44,270 bases of DNA, taken from assembly GCA_003427395.1 (NCBI GenBank), contig BFEA01000427.1, positions 1,010,955 to 1,055,224 on the forward strand, written 5' to 3'. A model generated the notes under the pieces. That model ran no database searches and had not been told where the DNA came from. It saw nothing but the letters and a program-made list of their open reading frames with translations. The DNA comes from Chara braunii (Eukaryota > Streptophyta > Charophyceae > Charales > Characeae). Numbering within the stretch: the stretch's first letter is position 1; every line of letters starts with the position of its first letter. Below, piece by piece: positions 11,167 to 21,747 of the stretch. The position numbers and the translations under genes are program-made.

Positions 11167-11691
11167 NNNNNNNNNNNNNNNNNNNNNNNNNNNNNNNNNN
11201 NNNNNNNNNNNNNNNNNNNNNNNNNNNNNNNNNNNNNNNNNNNNNNNNNNNNNNNNNNNNNNNNNNNNNNNNNNNNNNNNNNNNNNNNNNNNNNNNNNNN
11301 NNNNNNNNNNNNNNNNNNNNNNNNNNNNNNNNNNNNNNNNNNNNNNNNNNNNNNNNNNNNNNNNNNNNNNNNNNNNNNNNNNNNNNNNNNNNNNNNNNNN
11401 NNNNNNNNNNNNNNNNNNNNNNNNNNNNNNNNNNNNNNNNNNNNNNNNNNNNNNNNNNNNNNNNNNNNNNNNNNNNNNNNNNNNNNNNNNNNNNNNNNNN
11501 NNNNNNNNNNNNNNNNNNNNNNNNNNNNNNNNNNNNNNNNNNNNNNNNNNNNNNNNNNNNNNNNNNNNNNNNNNNNNNNNNNNNNNNNNNNNNNNNNNNN
11601 NNNNNNNNNNNNNNNNNNNNNNNNNNNNNNNNNNNNNNNNNNNNNNNNNNNNNNNNNNNNNNNNNNNNNNNNNNNNNNNNNNNNNNNNNNN
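11167..11691. other. Assembly gap (525 N)
   Basis: Undetermined bases. The adaptor on the left edge suggests that the scaffold was joined by mate pairs with incompletely trimmed reads. Confidence 1.
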
Positions 11692-12834
11692 AGGGCCTTT
11701 ACCCGATTCAGACCCTGTTTGAGAAATGCAGCATAGAGGGGTCACTCGCCCAGAACCCCAACTCGTGAAAAGCAGATCAACAGGCATGTTCTCTGGGTCA
11801 AAAGTCACATCCTAACTAAAGTAAAAGTCAATGCTAAAGGTCACAGTTGTGCCCCTGGACGAAGAGTTGTAATATTCAAATGTGAGAGGCACATCTGTTC
11901 GTCCAAGGGGTGTGCAGGTCATGTTTGTTCGGGCAGTAAATGTGTCTGTTCGTGCAGTATGTGTGTCTGTTCGTGCAGAATGTGTGTCTGTTCGAGCAGT
12001 AGGTGTGTCTGTCCAAAGGAAGTCAAAAGGATAAAGTCCCAGTCACGAATTAAGTCAGAAGGGGAGTCTAGATACANGCTCTAAGTCCGAAATTCAGGCC
12101 AGATGGCCGCAGCAGCAGCAGACCCTGAAGGGAAAGTACTGGGACACACACCATGCAGAGGTCTGGGACTGAAGGAGGCCCAAAAGTGCCAATGCAGACC
12201 TCACGAAGGGAGGCCAGCAGTATAAAGAAGCAGGCCAGCCTCCCTTGAGGACAGATCCCCAGTGGCATTCTGGCGTGGAAGTGCTGAAGGCACTTGTGCG
12301 CTGGCTGGCTGGGTGAGCGCTGNCNGGANAAGCTGCGCTANGANAGGAAGAAGGCTGGGCGCTGGTTTGCAAGTAGCAGCCATAGCTGCCCCAACTAGTT
12401 AATGTAGTTAGAGGGTTAGTAGTTAGTCTTCAGTGAGTAGCAGTCAAAGTAGATTCTCGTAGAAGGAGTGTGCATGCACGAAGAGAGAAGAGAACTGAGA
12501 CAGAGATCTTGAGGGAGAGAGAGAAGAGACAGGTGTACGATGTTGGCTATGGTGGAAACATACCTGTTCTACGTTTAACTTGTTGCTGAGAGGTGGCGCT
12601 GGTTGAGCCAGGCCCCACAATGTGGTTGTATGAGAGGGAGAGACATTTTGCACTGTTGGTTCTTGAACTCGAGATACTCTTATAATATGTTGGAGATAAT
12701 ATAAGTTGCGCATTTTGGTTCACATCTCATCTCTATTTGTGTCGTGTGATGGTTCATAATCCGTGTGATTGGTAACGTGGCATGCATTGTGGTACACTCT
12801 GGCAAGTTGTGGACAGTTAGGTCCCTCGCAAACA
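11692..12834 (+). repeat. Probable 5' LTR region of gypsy element A
   Basis: No coding region is seen. The stretch ends in AACA directly before a primer-binding-site-like sequence at 12835, which is how a 5' LTR ends (terminal CA). It contains AT-rich words such as TATAATAT near 12680, which could be a promoter element, and several ambiguous bases (12077 and 12323-12344). The left end of the LTR is not visible, possibly lost in the gap, and no matching 3' LTR was found after 17416. The LTR call is therefore an inference from the 3' border. Confidence 0.4.
11921..12013. repeat. 21-bp minisatellite
   Basis: About four to five units of TGTGTCTGTTCGTGCAGTA plus two bases follow each other (11921, 11941, 11962, 11983, 12004), with the first and last units diverged. 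Confidence 0.85.
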
Positions 12835-12846
12835 TGGTATCGGAGC
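12835..12846 (+). promoter_or_regulatory. Primer-binding site, initiator tRNA-Met type
   Basis: TGGTATCGGAGC resembles the plant retrotransposon primer-binding site TGGTATCAGAGC, complementary to the 3' end of initiator tRNA-Met, with one difference. It lies immediately after a CA dinucleotide. It would prime minus-strand synthesis for the element downstream. The match is good, but linkage to the gag at 13896 crosses a misassembled stretch (13099-13402). Confidence 0.55.
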
Positions 12847-13098
12847 AGTACTTGTTGCACTCACTGCGCTGGCATGAGCAAGGCCGGCGAGAGGAGGAAG
12901 GACGCTGGCTTGATGATGGTGCTGGCGATGGTGGAAGAATAGAAGAAGTGGACTGGGATAGGAGACAGAAGTAGGCCGAAGAGGAAGTGGCACAGGGAGA
13001 CTTACCTTGCGTGGAGCATTGGAGTGCGGAGCGACGAGGAGTCTTCATCGACGACATCTGCAAAAGAGAGAAGAGACCCTTCATCCCCTTACCTGGCT

Positions 13099-13402
13099 GC
13101 ATGAGTGTGTGTGTGTGAACCTCTACTTCTCCTCCTCTCTGGTGGTAGCTGCTGCTGCTGTCTGGTCTACCCGAGGTCTGGACATGTCTGAACGTCAGGA
13201 TACAAGTATCTGGTCACATTAGTGTTAAAGGCTGTCTCTTATACACATCTAGATGTGTATAAGAGACAGGCATGAGTGTGTGTGTGTGAACCTCTACTTC
13301 TCCTCCTCTCTGGTGGTAGCTGCTGCTGCTGTCTGGTCTACCCGAGGTCTGGACATGTCTGAACGTCAGGATACAAGTATCTGGTCACATTAGTGTTAAA
13401 GG
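13099..13402. repeat. Duplicated 133-bp sequence around an adaptor junction (artefact)
   Basis: The sequence of 13099-13231 recurs at 13270-13402 almost exactly, with one GT unit fewer in the second copy. The two copies are separated only by the mate-pair adaptor at 13232-13269. The duplication is best read as an assembly error in which the two sides of one mate-pair circle junction were both kept. Confidence 0.9.
13232..13269. other. Nextera mate-pair junction adaptor (artefact)
   Basis: A 38-bp perfect inverted dimer of the 19-bp mosaic end: CTGTCTCTTATACACATCT at 13232-13250 and its reverse complement at 13251-13269. This is the known circularisation junction of Nextera mate-pair libraries. 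Confidence 0.98.
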
Positions 13403-13895
13403 TGGTCAGAGTCATGTCTGGTCCTCTCTTCTACCCCTCAGGTTTGACATCTGTAGGGGGTGGTAGTAAGGTAGGAGAGCGTTGGGTGGTAGTGGCTGAT
13501 TGCCATGTCAGGGTGCAAACATGACATAAGGCAAAATCATCTGGGCAGCGATAGTCTGTGTGACCGAAGTACAGCCCAGGCATCCGACACAGTACTCCAG
13601 CTTCTCCCTGCGCAGGAGACAAACATAGAGGGTTAATATAGAAAGAAACAGCCAGATCAGGAAGAAAGAAAGATTCTAACGAAGTGAAAAACAGGCAGCA
13701 GGTAAAAAAAAAAAAAAAAAAAGTTCTATTGAGTTCTTTATTGTCTGAAATTCGTTATTGTTGGAGCAGCGATTCCCAGAGTTTGGAAAAAAAAAAAAAA
13801 AAACAGCATCCCATCCACGTCAGACAAAGTCCAGTAGTAGTTTGGGGGTAGCCTCCTGGTGGACCGGCGGAGGATCACCTGTGCTGTCATCCACC

Positions 13896-16007
13896 ATGGA
13901 TGACTATCCCATGCAAGGGTTACTGGCCCTTTCTGTCTTGTTGGGGGGCCTCTTCATAGTCTTCTTTTCCCTGGGTTTTGGGAGCATCTGCACCTCCCGA
14001 ATGATGATGAGGTCTGGTGCTGTGAAGCCAGGGCCCACGCCTGCAGAACAGGCTGAAGTGGAATGCCGCCAGGCTGAAAAGAAGAAAGAAAAAGAAGAAA
14101 GAAAAAAACAGAAAGAAGAAGAGCTACAAAAGAAAGTGTAGATAGAAGAAGAGAGAATGAAGAGAGAAATGAGAGAAAAGTTGGAAAGAGAATTGAAAGA
14201 AGAATTGCGGACTATAGAAGAAGAAGAAGAGCCCGATGATGAAGGAGACAGGCTCATCAGGCGGCAAACGGAAAGGGGAGAGACCAGGTGGGGAACTCCA
14301 GATTAAACCGCTGGATTGGTATGACCAATATGCCTATTCCGGCGACCGGATTGAAGAGACGGAGGAGGAAAGAGATACGTTCGTTGCAAAACTGGCGTCC
14401 ATTAAGGATCAAAGGGAAAAGGAACTCCTGTTGAAGGAAAAGCGTGCAGAATTGCATATGAAAATGTTAGCAGCAAAGCGGCAGGAATTCGATGGAAGGA
14501 AAAGGCTGCAAGCAGAGGGTGCAAGATTGCAAAAAGAGCTGCAAGATCAAAAGGACAAACAAGCTGCAACGGAAGAAAAACTTGCTCTCTTAACAGAAAC
14601 AGTCCTCAACACAAAGCAAGAAGTAGCGGCAATGAACAAAACTCTGCAGAAAGTTGAGACCCACCAGTATGAGTTTGAGGGAGTCTGGAACACCTTTCTA
14701 CAGAAGTCCGCAAAGGATGTCGATCAACACATACAGTCGTACATCCAGAAATTAGATAACCATATTACACAAACCTTTACTCCGGCCGTGATTGAGAAGA
14801 TAATTCGTGGCAGCGGCGGCGGAGGAGGAGATGGAGACGGAGATGGGGGCGATGATGATAAGAAAGGAAAGGAGTGCAGCGAGGAGAGGACGCGGGGCAG
14901 GCCAGTAAAATTAAAGTTAAAATTCCATGGACATATAATGGTAAGAAAGAGCAAAGTGTGCTACACTAGATTGCCGCAGTCGAGTCGTATGTCTACGGAC
15001 AGCGCATCCCATACTGGGACAGGGTGTTAATGGCAAGTTCGTGTATGAAGGGAGACGCCATGAGCTTCGCCATCTCCCTGCAGAAGGAAGCAGGTTGCAA
15101 CTCCATGGTAGAATACTCCCAGCAAACCCGAATTGAGGACTTTTTCAAAGCCGTCCGAGAACGGTTTGAAGATAAGAACTTAGCCAGGAGGACAGAAATG
15201 TTAGTCCTACACCTCCCAAATAGAAAATGGAAGAGCACCTCTGCACTTAAAGCCACCATGGACGAATTGTTGCAATGCAATGAACATGGACTGACCCCTG
15301 CTCAGATACTGAATAGTTTTGCACGCGCACTACCTGACCCCGTTCGTACTCAGTTGTATCCCCGTACAAAGGAAGAAGGGATGACCTACGAAAAGTTCAG
15401 TGAGATCGCCATAGATCACGCTGGCTTCTTGGCTAAAGCCAATTATTGCCATTATTGGAAAGATCTGCAAGCGGGGAAGAAATGGCAAAACCGCACCATC
15501 TCAAGGTCTATACCTGGGAAAGACAACCTTCTTCTGACCTTTGAAGAAGGAGGGGTCGAAACACTTTCTTGGGACCAAGTGGACTATAGTCTTGAGGAAG
15601 GACCCAGCGGTTCGGTAGCTCAGGAGGGGAACTACGCGGTCGTTGCAGCCCGCGGGGGAGGGCGACAAGGACGAGGACGTGGCCGAGGAAGAGGAGGCCG
15701 CGGACGTGGTGGAAGAGGATCCGGCACCCAGAGGGGTGGTGGCGAAGGTAGCTACTACGCGGAAGGAAGGGGTAATGGTCCCTCGCAAGGTGGCTGTGGT
15801 TCTAATTTCACCTGGGTAGAGGAAGAGGCGCTTGGTACGGGAACGGGGATAAGCCCTACCCGCCCCATCCAGGTCTTCCAGAAGGGGAGCCTTGGAAAAA
15901 GTTGGGGATCACTGAGCAAGTTTGGCAAGACAGGAAGAAAGCTTATCAGTGCCTCAAGTGTGGGGACCCCGACCACATTGTCCCTTATTGCCCTGACTGC
16001 AAGGTAG
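13896..16007 (+). pseudogene. Gag of gypsy element A, with N-terminal membrane-like segment and RGG box
   Basis: The start at 13896 sits in CCACCATGG, a full Kozak context. Residues about 8-31 are a strongly hydrophobic segment (LLALSVLLGGLFIVFFSLGF), unusual for a gag. A long charged coiled coil follows (KKKEKEERKKQKEEELQKK, stop at 14139), continuing in another frame at 14236-14930. The capsid-like part reads PWTYNGKKEQSVLH, a stop at 14967 probably from TGG, then IAAVESYVYGQRIPYW and on to 15980. It ends in an Arg/Gly-rich stretch (about 15655-15760) and a CCHC knuckle CLKCGDPDHIVPYC (about 15947-15988) that lies in a third frame. Gag packages the element RNA. At least three frame changes show that the copy is dead. 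Confidence 0.8.
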
Positions 16008-16266
16008 CAAAAGGGAACAACCAATAAAGGTCTCAGTTGCCTCTGCAGGGACTTCGGATATTGAAAAACAGAAATCCTCCCATTCGACGGTCCCAATGGC
16101 AGAAACTGAAGAGGTAGACAGTCCCCATCTAGTGCACTGTTCAGAGGTGGCAAATGTATGCATCTCTCTAGATGGATCCCTCGCTGGCATGGGTAATGAG
16201 TTGGTCGCTCGTCGCCAAGCCTGGACTGAAATGAAGACCTTGCCTCGTATGAAAACCGATTGAATT

Positions 16267-17416
16267 GTGTATGTGCAAGGTTGTCAAGTGTGCCAACGAA
16301 ATAAAAGCACCACTCAACCCCCCCTTGGTTTACTGAAGCCTTTGCCAATACCAACAGGTCCAGGAGACTCTGTGTCCATTGACTTTATGGACACCAAGAT
16401 AAAAAGCAGGAATGGAAAGACGCAAGTCATGGTCATTGTTGACAGATTTAGTAGGTATGCTGTCTTCGTAGCTTTACCTGCGGAAGCAAAAACGGAACTG
16501 GTAATTCGGGAGTTTTTTAACCATTGGGTGAAAGACTATGGGCATCCCTTGACAATCGTGAGTGACAGAGACACAAGGTTCACAAGTGAACAATGGCAGC
16601 AACTAATGAATGTCTATGGATCCAAATTGACTATGTCTTCAGGCCGACATCCTGAAACTTACGGTCAAACTGAGCAAATGAACAAGATTTTGCAGCAAAC
16701 GTTGCGCATGTACATCCGTCCCGATCAGATCGACTGGGACGAACATTTGCCCAAAGTTGCTAGTGCCTACAATAAATTTGTTCATCTGTCCACATGAAAG
16801 ACTCCGATGGAGTTACATTTGGGATGGCGTCCGCGCAGGCCTATTCTTCCACTAGGAACTAGCGAATTTGCAATTCAATACCAGAAAGACATTGAAAAGG
16901 TAAAGGAAAATATTGTCAAAGCACAACATCAGATGATTGAACAGGCAAATAAGCACTGAAGACCTTCTCAGTTTGCTGTAGGTGATCTGGTGTGGGTTAA
17001 GTCTAAAGAGTTTGTTCCTGAGGAAAACCTTTGTCAGAAGTTACTACCCGCCTACAGAGGACCTTGGCAAGTTCTTAATGTGATTGGAGATGTGGATGGA
17101 CCTTCTTATGTGATTGAAATTCCTCTACATTTGCATACGTATCCAGTATTCCACACCTCAAAGCTCTTACCTTGCGTAACAAATGAGTTGTTTCCCAGTC
17201 GCAGATCGACGATACCTCCTAGTATGGATGGGAAATATGATGTGGATAAGATTGTTGCTGAAAGCACTTTCCAAAACTGGACGAAGAGGCAGACCCCAGC
17301 GACAATATAAAGCAAGATTTGCATATCAGGACCCAAGTGAAGATCGCTGTGCAAGGAAAATAAGTAACAGCGAGATGACAATTCCAGATCACACCATCAC
17401 ATTGAAAGCTAAATAG
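16267..17416 (+). pseudogene. Integrase with diverged chromodomain-like tail, gypsy element A
   Basis: The frame opens in the second half of the HHCC zinc finger (CQVCQRNK), the His pair having been lost with the upstream deletion. The catalytic core shows all three acidic residues: SIDFMDTK, IVSDRDTRFT and YGQTEQMNK. The frame continues to 17310 with only two in-frame TGA codons, at 16795-16797 and 16957-16959, both explained by CGA to TGA. After the GPWQVLNVIGD region and the HTYPVFHTSKLLPC motif, the tail shifts frame near 17270 into GRRGRPQRQYKARF, a match to the chromodomain-like tail of element B. Integrase joins element DNA to the genome; such tails can direct it to modified chromatin. 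Confidence 0.85.
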
Positions 17417-17711
17417 TCACACCGTGTCCAGAGAGCAGCATTGCACCAATATTACACCAATGGAGGTTCGTAGCACTGAGAACCAATGTTCATGGAGAGC
17501 ATACTCTCTCCTCCCAACACAAGAGTCCAGTTCCTTCACACTCACACTTGGCGCTCAGCACCCAACCTACTCCTACACAGCTACTACAGACTACAAAAAG
17601 ACAATGCAACTGTTAACATCAACGGCAGCCCGAAGTACTTGAAGATGTCGCCCATGCAGACCATCGCCAATACAAGGTAAGTGCCCTCACATCATCATCA
17701 TCATCATCATC
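17417..17711. other. Downstream of element A, with ATC microsatellite
   Basis: No gene or LTR could be recognised. An (ATC)n run lies at 17690-17711. The sequence after the integrase shows no obvious polypurine tract or copy of the 11692-12834 region. Confidence 0.5.
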
Positions 17712-18358
17712 CTTCACCTATCCCCTAACTACACCCACACCTATCCTCTCTTTCACCCGAAGACCACCTCTGCGCTTCACTGTAGTCCAAGCCCACCAGC
17801 TATGGTGCCTGGGCTATGGCGCTGCCCTCAGCAGTGCCCTCCTGCTCTGCACGACCGCACGTGTTGTACCTCGCCTCTCAGCGCCAGCCAACAGCCGTGA
17901 GCCTTTGCTCCAGCAGCGCTGCCGCTAGCATGCGAGTGCCTGAATGTGGCTGTCTGGCCAAGCTGGCCAACTCTTGCAGCCTGGCTGGGCTGGCCTGGGC
18001 CCAGAAGCTTCCGGAAGGCCCCAGGAGGTTGCCTGGATGCAGCAGCTACTGGGCTGTTGGACGTCGTTCGGTTGGGCGCCCAATTGTCTCCGTATGAGGC
18101 TGCGAATCACGCCCAGGGCCTGCATTCTTTGGAAAGGCCCGGTAGGCCGTGGAAATGTCTTCGGTGCTCGGCCTGTGTTTCTTTCAACCAACTGGCGCGT
18201 CGCAACTGCCTGGACCCCAAATATAAAATTGACAGTCGAGGGCCTCTTGCAAAAAGCCAGGCCCGCCTTCACTTAGGGCGGGCACCGCCGCCATCACTTA
18301 GGGCGGGTAAGGCTGCAAACAGGGCCCCATAGGCCTACCGAGGACCCTGATCCTCGCA
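17712..18358 (-). repeat. Possible 3' LTR of gypsy element B
   Basis: On the minus strand, directly after a purine tract, the sequence starts with TG (TGCGAGGATCAGGG), the usual LTR start. The region is GC-rich, contains a short direct repeat TCACTTAGGGCGGG (near 18270 and 18294), and has no supported coding frame. The far end (expected to read CA on the minus strand) was not located and the 5' LTR of B is missing, so the LTR cannot be confirmed by comparison. Confidence 0.35.
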
Positions 18359-18371
18359 TTCCCTCCTCCTT
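18359..18371 (-). promoter_or_regulatory. Putative polypurine tract of gypsy element B
   Basis: The minus strand reads AAAGGAGGAGGGAA directly before the proposed TG of the 3' LTR and about 25 bp after the end of the integrase frame. Such tracts prime plus-strand DNA synthesis in LTR retrotransposons. Confidence 0.5.
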
Positions 18372-18398
18372 TACTTCGTGAGTCCTCTGAGAAGTCTC

Positions 18399-19834
18399 TT
18401 ATTCTGCAGGCATCTTCCCCTTGAGTGCTCTTTCATCGCCTGCGATTACTTGAGGTGTTGTTCTCATGAGTTCTTCTCGTGTGAACCACTGGTCTTCTTT
18501 AGGATCCAGAAGATGTCTGAAGCTCACACGATACTGCATTCTCGGTTTAGGAGGTCGTCCTCTGCCTGATGTTCGAGGAACAGGCATCACTCGATGCTCG
18601 ACGATCTGGTCAATGTCCACTTCGCCATCCATGGTTGGGGGCAGCATTGATCTTCTGGAAGGGAACTACTCAGTAGCAGCATAAGGTGCTAACTTAGAGG
18701 CATGGAACACAGGGTAGGTACGCAAGTGAGGTGGGATGCGGATTACATATGAAGGACCATCTGGTTGATCTCCTACAATGTCTAAGATCTCCCAGGGCCC
18801 AAAGAACTATGGCATTAGCTTGCGGGATATGCCTAACTCCTGACCAAGCTCAACAACCTTAATCCAGACTCTCTCGCCTACCTGAAAGTTAGAGGGTCGT
18901 CTGTGTCTATTCTCAGATGCAATCATTGCTTCTTGAGATTTCCTAATGTGTTCAACGGCCTGCTGCAACATCTGTTCGTACTTGACAACAAACTCTATGC
19001 TGCCGGGTGCTGCAGTGGGTTCTCTTTTCTGGTAGCAGAAAGTCGAGGGCGGTTCGGGGCTTCCAACCAAGATGCAGTTGGTTGGGAGTCATGCCGATAG
19101 TACTATGTACAACATTGTTATACAGGCTGGCAATGAGAGGTAGTTTCTCGTCCCAGTCGTCCAGACTTGGTTTGATATAGTGCCTAAGTAATTGTTGTAC
19201 TACTCGGTTCACTTGTTTTGCTTGTCCATTTGACTCAGGATGATTTCTTGAAATTATTTGGAGTTTTGTGCCCATTTGTTCCGCAGTAGTTTGTCATAGT
19301 TCGCTCGTGAATCTGACATCCCTATCACTAACAATAGACGTAGGTAGACCGAAGTTTCTTACCCAGTTATCCATGAAAAGTTGGATGACGAAGTCAGTTT
19401 TAGCAGTTTCAAGCATAGTGATCAGTCTTTCCTAACCTGCTGGTCACAAGGGTATCCATGAAATCCATGGACACACTCTGGCCTGGTCCTTCAGGGATCG
19501 GCAAGGGTTTGATCAACCCAAGCGGGGCCTGAGTCCTTGGTTTGTCCCTTTGACAAACCTGGCAGGTTTCAACATAACGTTTTGCATCTTCCAACATAGA
19601 AGGCCACCAAAATCTCTGCACTAAGTTCGCCGATGTCTTTCGATAGCCAAAATGACCAGTTGCATCATGACATTCTCCTAAAAATAAACTACGCAAAGAC
19701 TCACTATTAGCAACACATAGTCTTTTATTCCCTGCCTTCTTGAGAAACAGCAAGCCATCTACCATCGTAAATTCGTCCAAAGTCTTTTTGTCCTTTGCTT
19801 GGAATCTACGGATGATCTCTGACATAACTGGATC
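18399..19834 (-). pseudogene. Integrase and chromodomain-like tail of gypsy element B
   Basis: The N-terminal zinc finger is complete (ECHDATGHFG, then CQVCQRDK), followed by MDFMDTL with the first catalytic Asp. After LGKT the frame breaks and part of the core is missing. It resumes at TDFVIQLF and reads IVSDRDVRFTSEL, a TGA (19294-19296, probably from TGG), then MGTKLQIISRNHPES. The third catalytic residue is Lys instead of Glu (NGQAKQVNR, codon at 19216-19218). Downstream come a GARVWIKV-type region (GERVWIKVVELGQELG) and, at 18647-18399, MDGEVDIDQIVEHRV..YRVSFRHLLDPKEDQWF, a chromodomain-like fold signature. The integrase could not work. Confidence 0.88.
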
Positions 19835-19837
19835 TCC

Positions 19838-21209
19838 CTAATAGGCTTCCACCAGCGATCGAGTGAGTTCGTTAGATATGCCAAACTCAGTGACTAGCAC
19901 CCCCAGATAATCTGCCCTTCTTGATAACGCATCAACCACCTTGTTGTATGTACCCTTGATAGGGTCAAGTTGATAGTCATACATGTCTATCACTTGAATC
20001 CATGTTTTGAGTGCGGTCGACAACACAGGTTGTCTTAATCCAACGCAAAGTCTCATGGTCCGACCTCACATAGAAGAATCTTCCTAGGAGGTAGTGTCTC
20101 CAATGAACTAGCGCTCGGTACAGGGCGTAGAGCTCTCTCTCAAAAGTGGACTTAGCTAACTTTTGAGAAGGCATCTTTTTACTCATGTACTCGATCGGTC
20201 TCAACTTGGGCCCTTCCTGTTGCGCAAGGACCGCGCCTATGCCATATTGGCTAGTGTTTGTGGTCACGACGAATGGTTTGTCAGGATCCGGAAGTTTGAG
20301 GACTTCATAGTGTGTCAGAGCATACTTCAATTTCTTGAAGCGTGCTTCACACTCTTCAGTCCACTCCCAAGGGGTGTCAAGTCGAGTTAGATCTGTTAAT
20401 GGGGAACCTATAGTACTATAGTTCTTCACAAACGGACGATAATAGCCCGTCATCCCCAAAAACGATCCGACCTCAGTAACAGTCTGAGGTCTGGGCCAAT
20501 CACGTATGCTGGCCACCTTCGCATCTTCCGGCCTCAATCCATCTGCTGAAATTTCATGACCCAAATACAAGATCTTGGTGCGACCAAACTCGCATTTATC
20601 CAAGTTTACCTTGTACTGGTGCTGTCTTAGGAGACCTAGCACTGTTTTCAAGTGCTCAGCGTGCTCCTCTACAGTCCTAAAGATAAGAATATCGTCGAGG
20701 TACACGACGATAAACTTGTCCAAGTACTCATGAAATATCCGGTTCATCGCGTGCTGAAATGTACCAGGCGCATTGCATAGGCCAAAAGGCATCACCACAA
20801 ACTCGTACACACCGTACCTGGTCTGAAATGCGGTTTTGTGTTGGTCCTCAGGTCTAACGGCAATTTGGTGGTATCAGGACTTCAAATTTATCTTTGTGAA
20901 GTACCGGCATCCCTGCACTCTATCCAAAAGGTCGTCGATGCGGGGTAGGCGCTCCGCGTTCTTAACGGTGATGGCATTGAGGCCCCTATAGTCAATGCAC
21001 ATCCTTAATGGACCTCCCTTCTTTGGGACAAATAAGACTGGCGCACCGTAAGGGGAGGTACTAGGTCGTATCCATCCCTTCTTTGTGAGCTCCTTGAGCT
21101 GGCGGCGAAGCTCATCTAACTCCGTGGGAGACATCCTATAGATTCGTCCTCTAGGCACCTTGCTACCTGGGACAATCTCTATCGCATGTACAACCTCCCT
21201 TTCCACCAC
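19838..21209 (-). pseudogene. Reverse transcriptase and RNase H of gypsy element B
   Basis: The frame 21209-20874 carries [34 protein letters not shown] and KINLKS. The usual motif A Asp (KIDLKSGYHQ) is Asn here (20886-20888) and a TGA follows at 20874. After this the same frame continues (20810-19977) with VMPFGLCNAPGTFQ, the catalytic VVYLDDILIF and SFLGMTGYYRPFV. RNase H begins at KPFVVTTNTSQYGIGAVL, where the first catalytic Asp of the usual TTDAS is Asn. A frameshift near 20020 moves the end (VVDALSRRADYLG) to another frame, ending at a TAG at 19838. The domain order and motifs are unambiguous; activity is not expected. Confidence 0.92.
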
Positions 21210-21221
21210 GCCTGTGGGGTC

Positions 21222-21744
21222 CTAAAAAAGGTCTGAATATTGTGCGATGACTCTTTCTATCTCTGGGGGTGTTTTAACGGCCTCCCCTTTCTCAGAGACA
21301 AAGACTAGATCCATGCCCTCCTCTCGATTCTGCTTATAGTAGTTATAGAAGGATGAAGTGCACATACACCTGTAGTTCTCTATTAGACTGGTAGCTTTAT
21401 ACTTTTGCACTCTACCAGTTCTACCATTGGGCAATTTGTGGATCAACACCTTTCTATCCCAGTCAAACTGAGGTTGCGAGACTTCGAGGTAGTACATGCC
21501 TAGTAGCATATCGAATGGCAGTTCGTTGCTCACCGGGAAGGAGATCTTGTGGATCACTTCCCCTCCTCCATAGGAGAAGGTGCAGGCTACGTCCTTGACA
21601 TAGTCTTTGACCACCATTTGGTGCTTGTTGGCTAGTGTAGAAGCTACAGTGCTGCTAAGCCGCTGCACTTGGTCCCCTAAGCGCAGTCTATCCACACAAG
21701 CACGACCGATGAAATTTCGTGTAGAGCAAAGGCGCCAACCTTTT
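21222..21744 (-). pseudogene. Protease remnant of gypsy element B
   Basis: The frame reads STRNFIGRACVDRLRLGDQ and later LPFDMLLGMYYLE, matching the region just after the active site and the second hydrophobic core (ILG-like) of retropepsins in chromoviruses, then a linker to the reverse transcriptase. The D-S/T-G active site itself should lie just upstream but is replaced by LINE L4 sequence, so the junction falls within about 15 bp of the active-site codons. Retropepsins cleave the Gag-Pol polyprotein. Confidence 0.75.
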
Positions 21745-21747
21745 AGG

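Larger units (their letters stand above)
12835..17416 (+). mobile_element. Gypsy element A: LTR retrotransposon lacking protease, RT and RNase H
   Basis: From the primer-binding site the element has a long leader, a gag region (13896-16007) and an integrase with C-terminal tail (16267-17416). Between gag and integrase only about 260 bp remain where an intact element would have more than 2 kb of protease, reverse transcriptase and RNase H. It is therefore an internal deletion derivative or a chimera. The coding parts carry several stops that fit CGA-to-TGA and TGG-to-TAG changes. Its integrase tail resembles that of element B on the opposite strand (for example MDGKYDVDKIV against MDGEVDIDQIV), so A and B are related families in convergent orientation. 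Confidence 0.8.
18358..21745 (-). mobile_element. Gypsy element B: 5'-truncated LTR retrotransposon with chromodomain-like tail
   Basis: On the minus strand the order is protease remnant, reverse transcriptase, RNase H, integrase and chromodomain-like tail, the order of Ty3/gypsy chromoviruses. The protease is cut at about 21740, where LINE L4 begins on the opposite strand; gag and the 5' LTR are absent. Frames change at least four times. Several catalytic positions are changed (see the domain entries). All of the in-frame stops but one, and the catalytic changes, fit C-to-T or G-to-A transitions. Confidence 0.9.

Noticed and set aside
11164-11736. Open reading frames across the N gaps
   Set aside because: They consist of undetermined bases.
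13232-13269. Perfect 38-bp palindrome as a biological inverted repeat or transposon end
   Set aside because: It is the Nextera mate-pair junction adaptor.
17690-17711. ATC run and regularly spaced short repeats as a possible CRISPR-like array
   Set aside because: It is a plain microsatellite. None of the arrays in the window has unique spacers of constant length between identical repeats, and the window is eukaryotic.
17816-18332. Several overlapping GC-rich frames before gypsy B's end
   Set aside because: They overlap each other in all frames and lie where the 3' LTR of B is expected; none matches a known motif.
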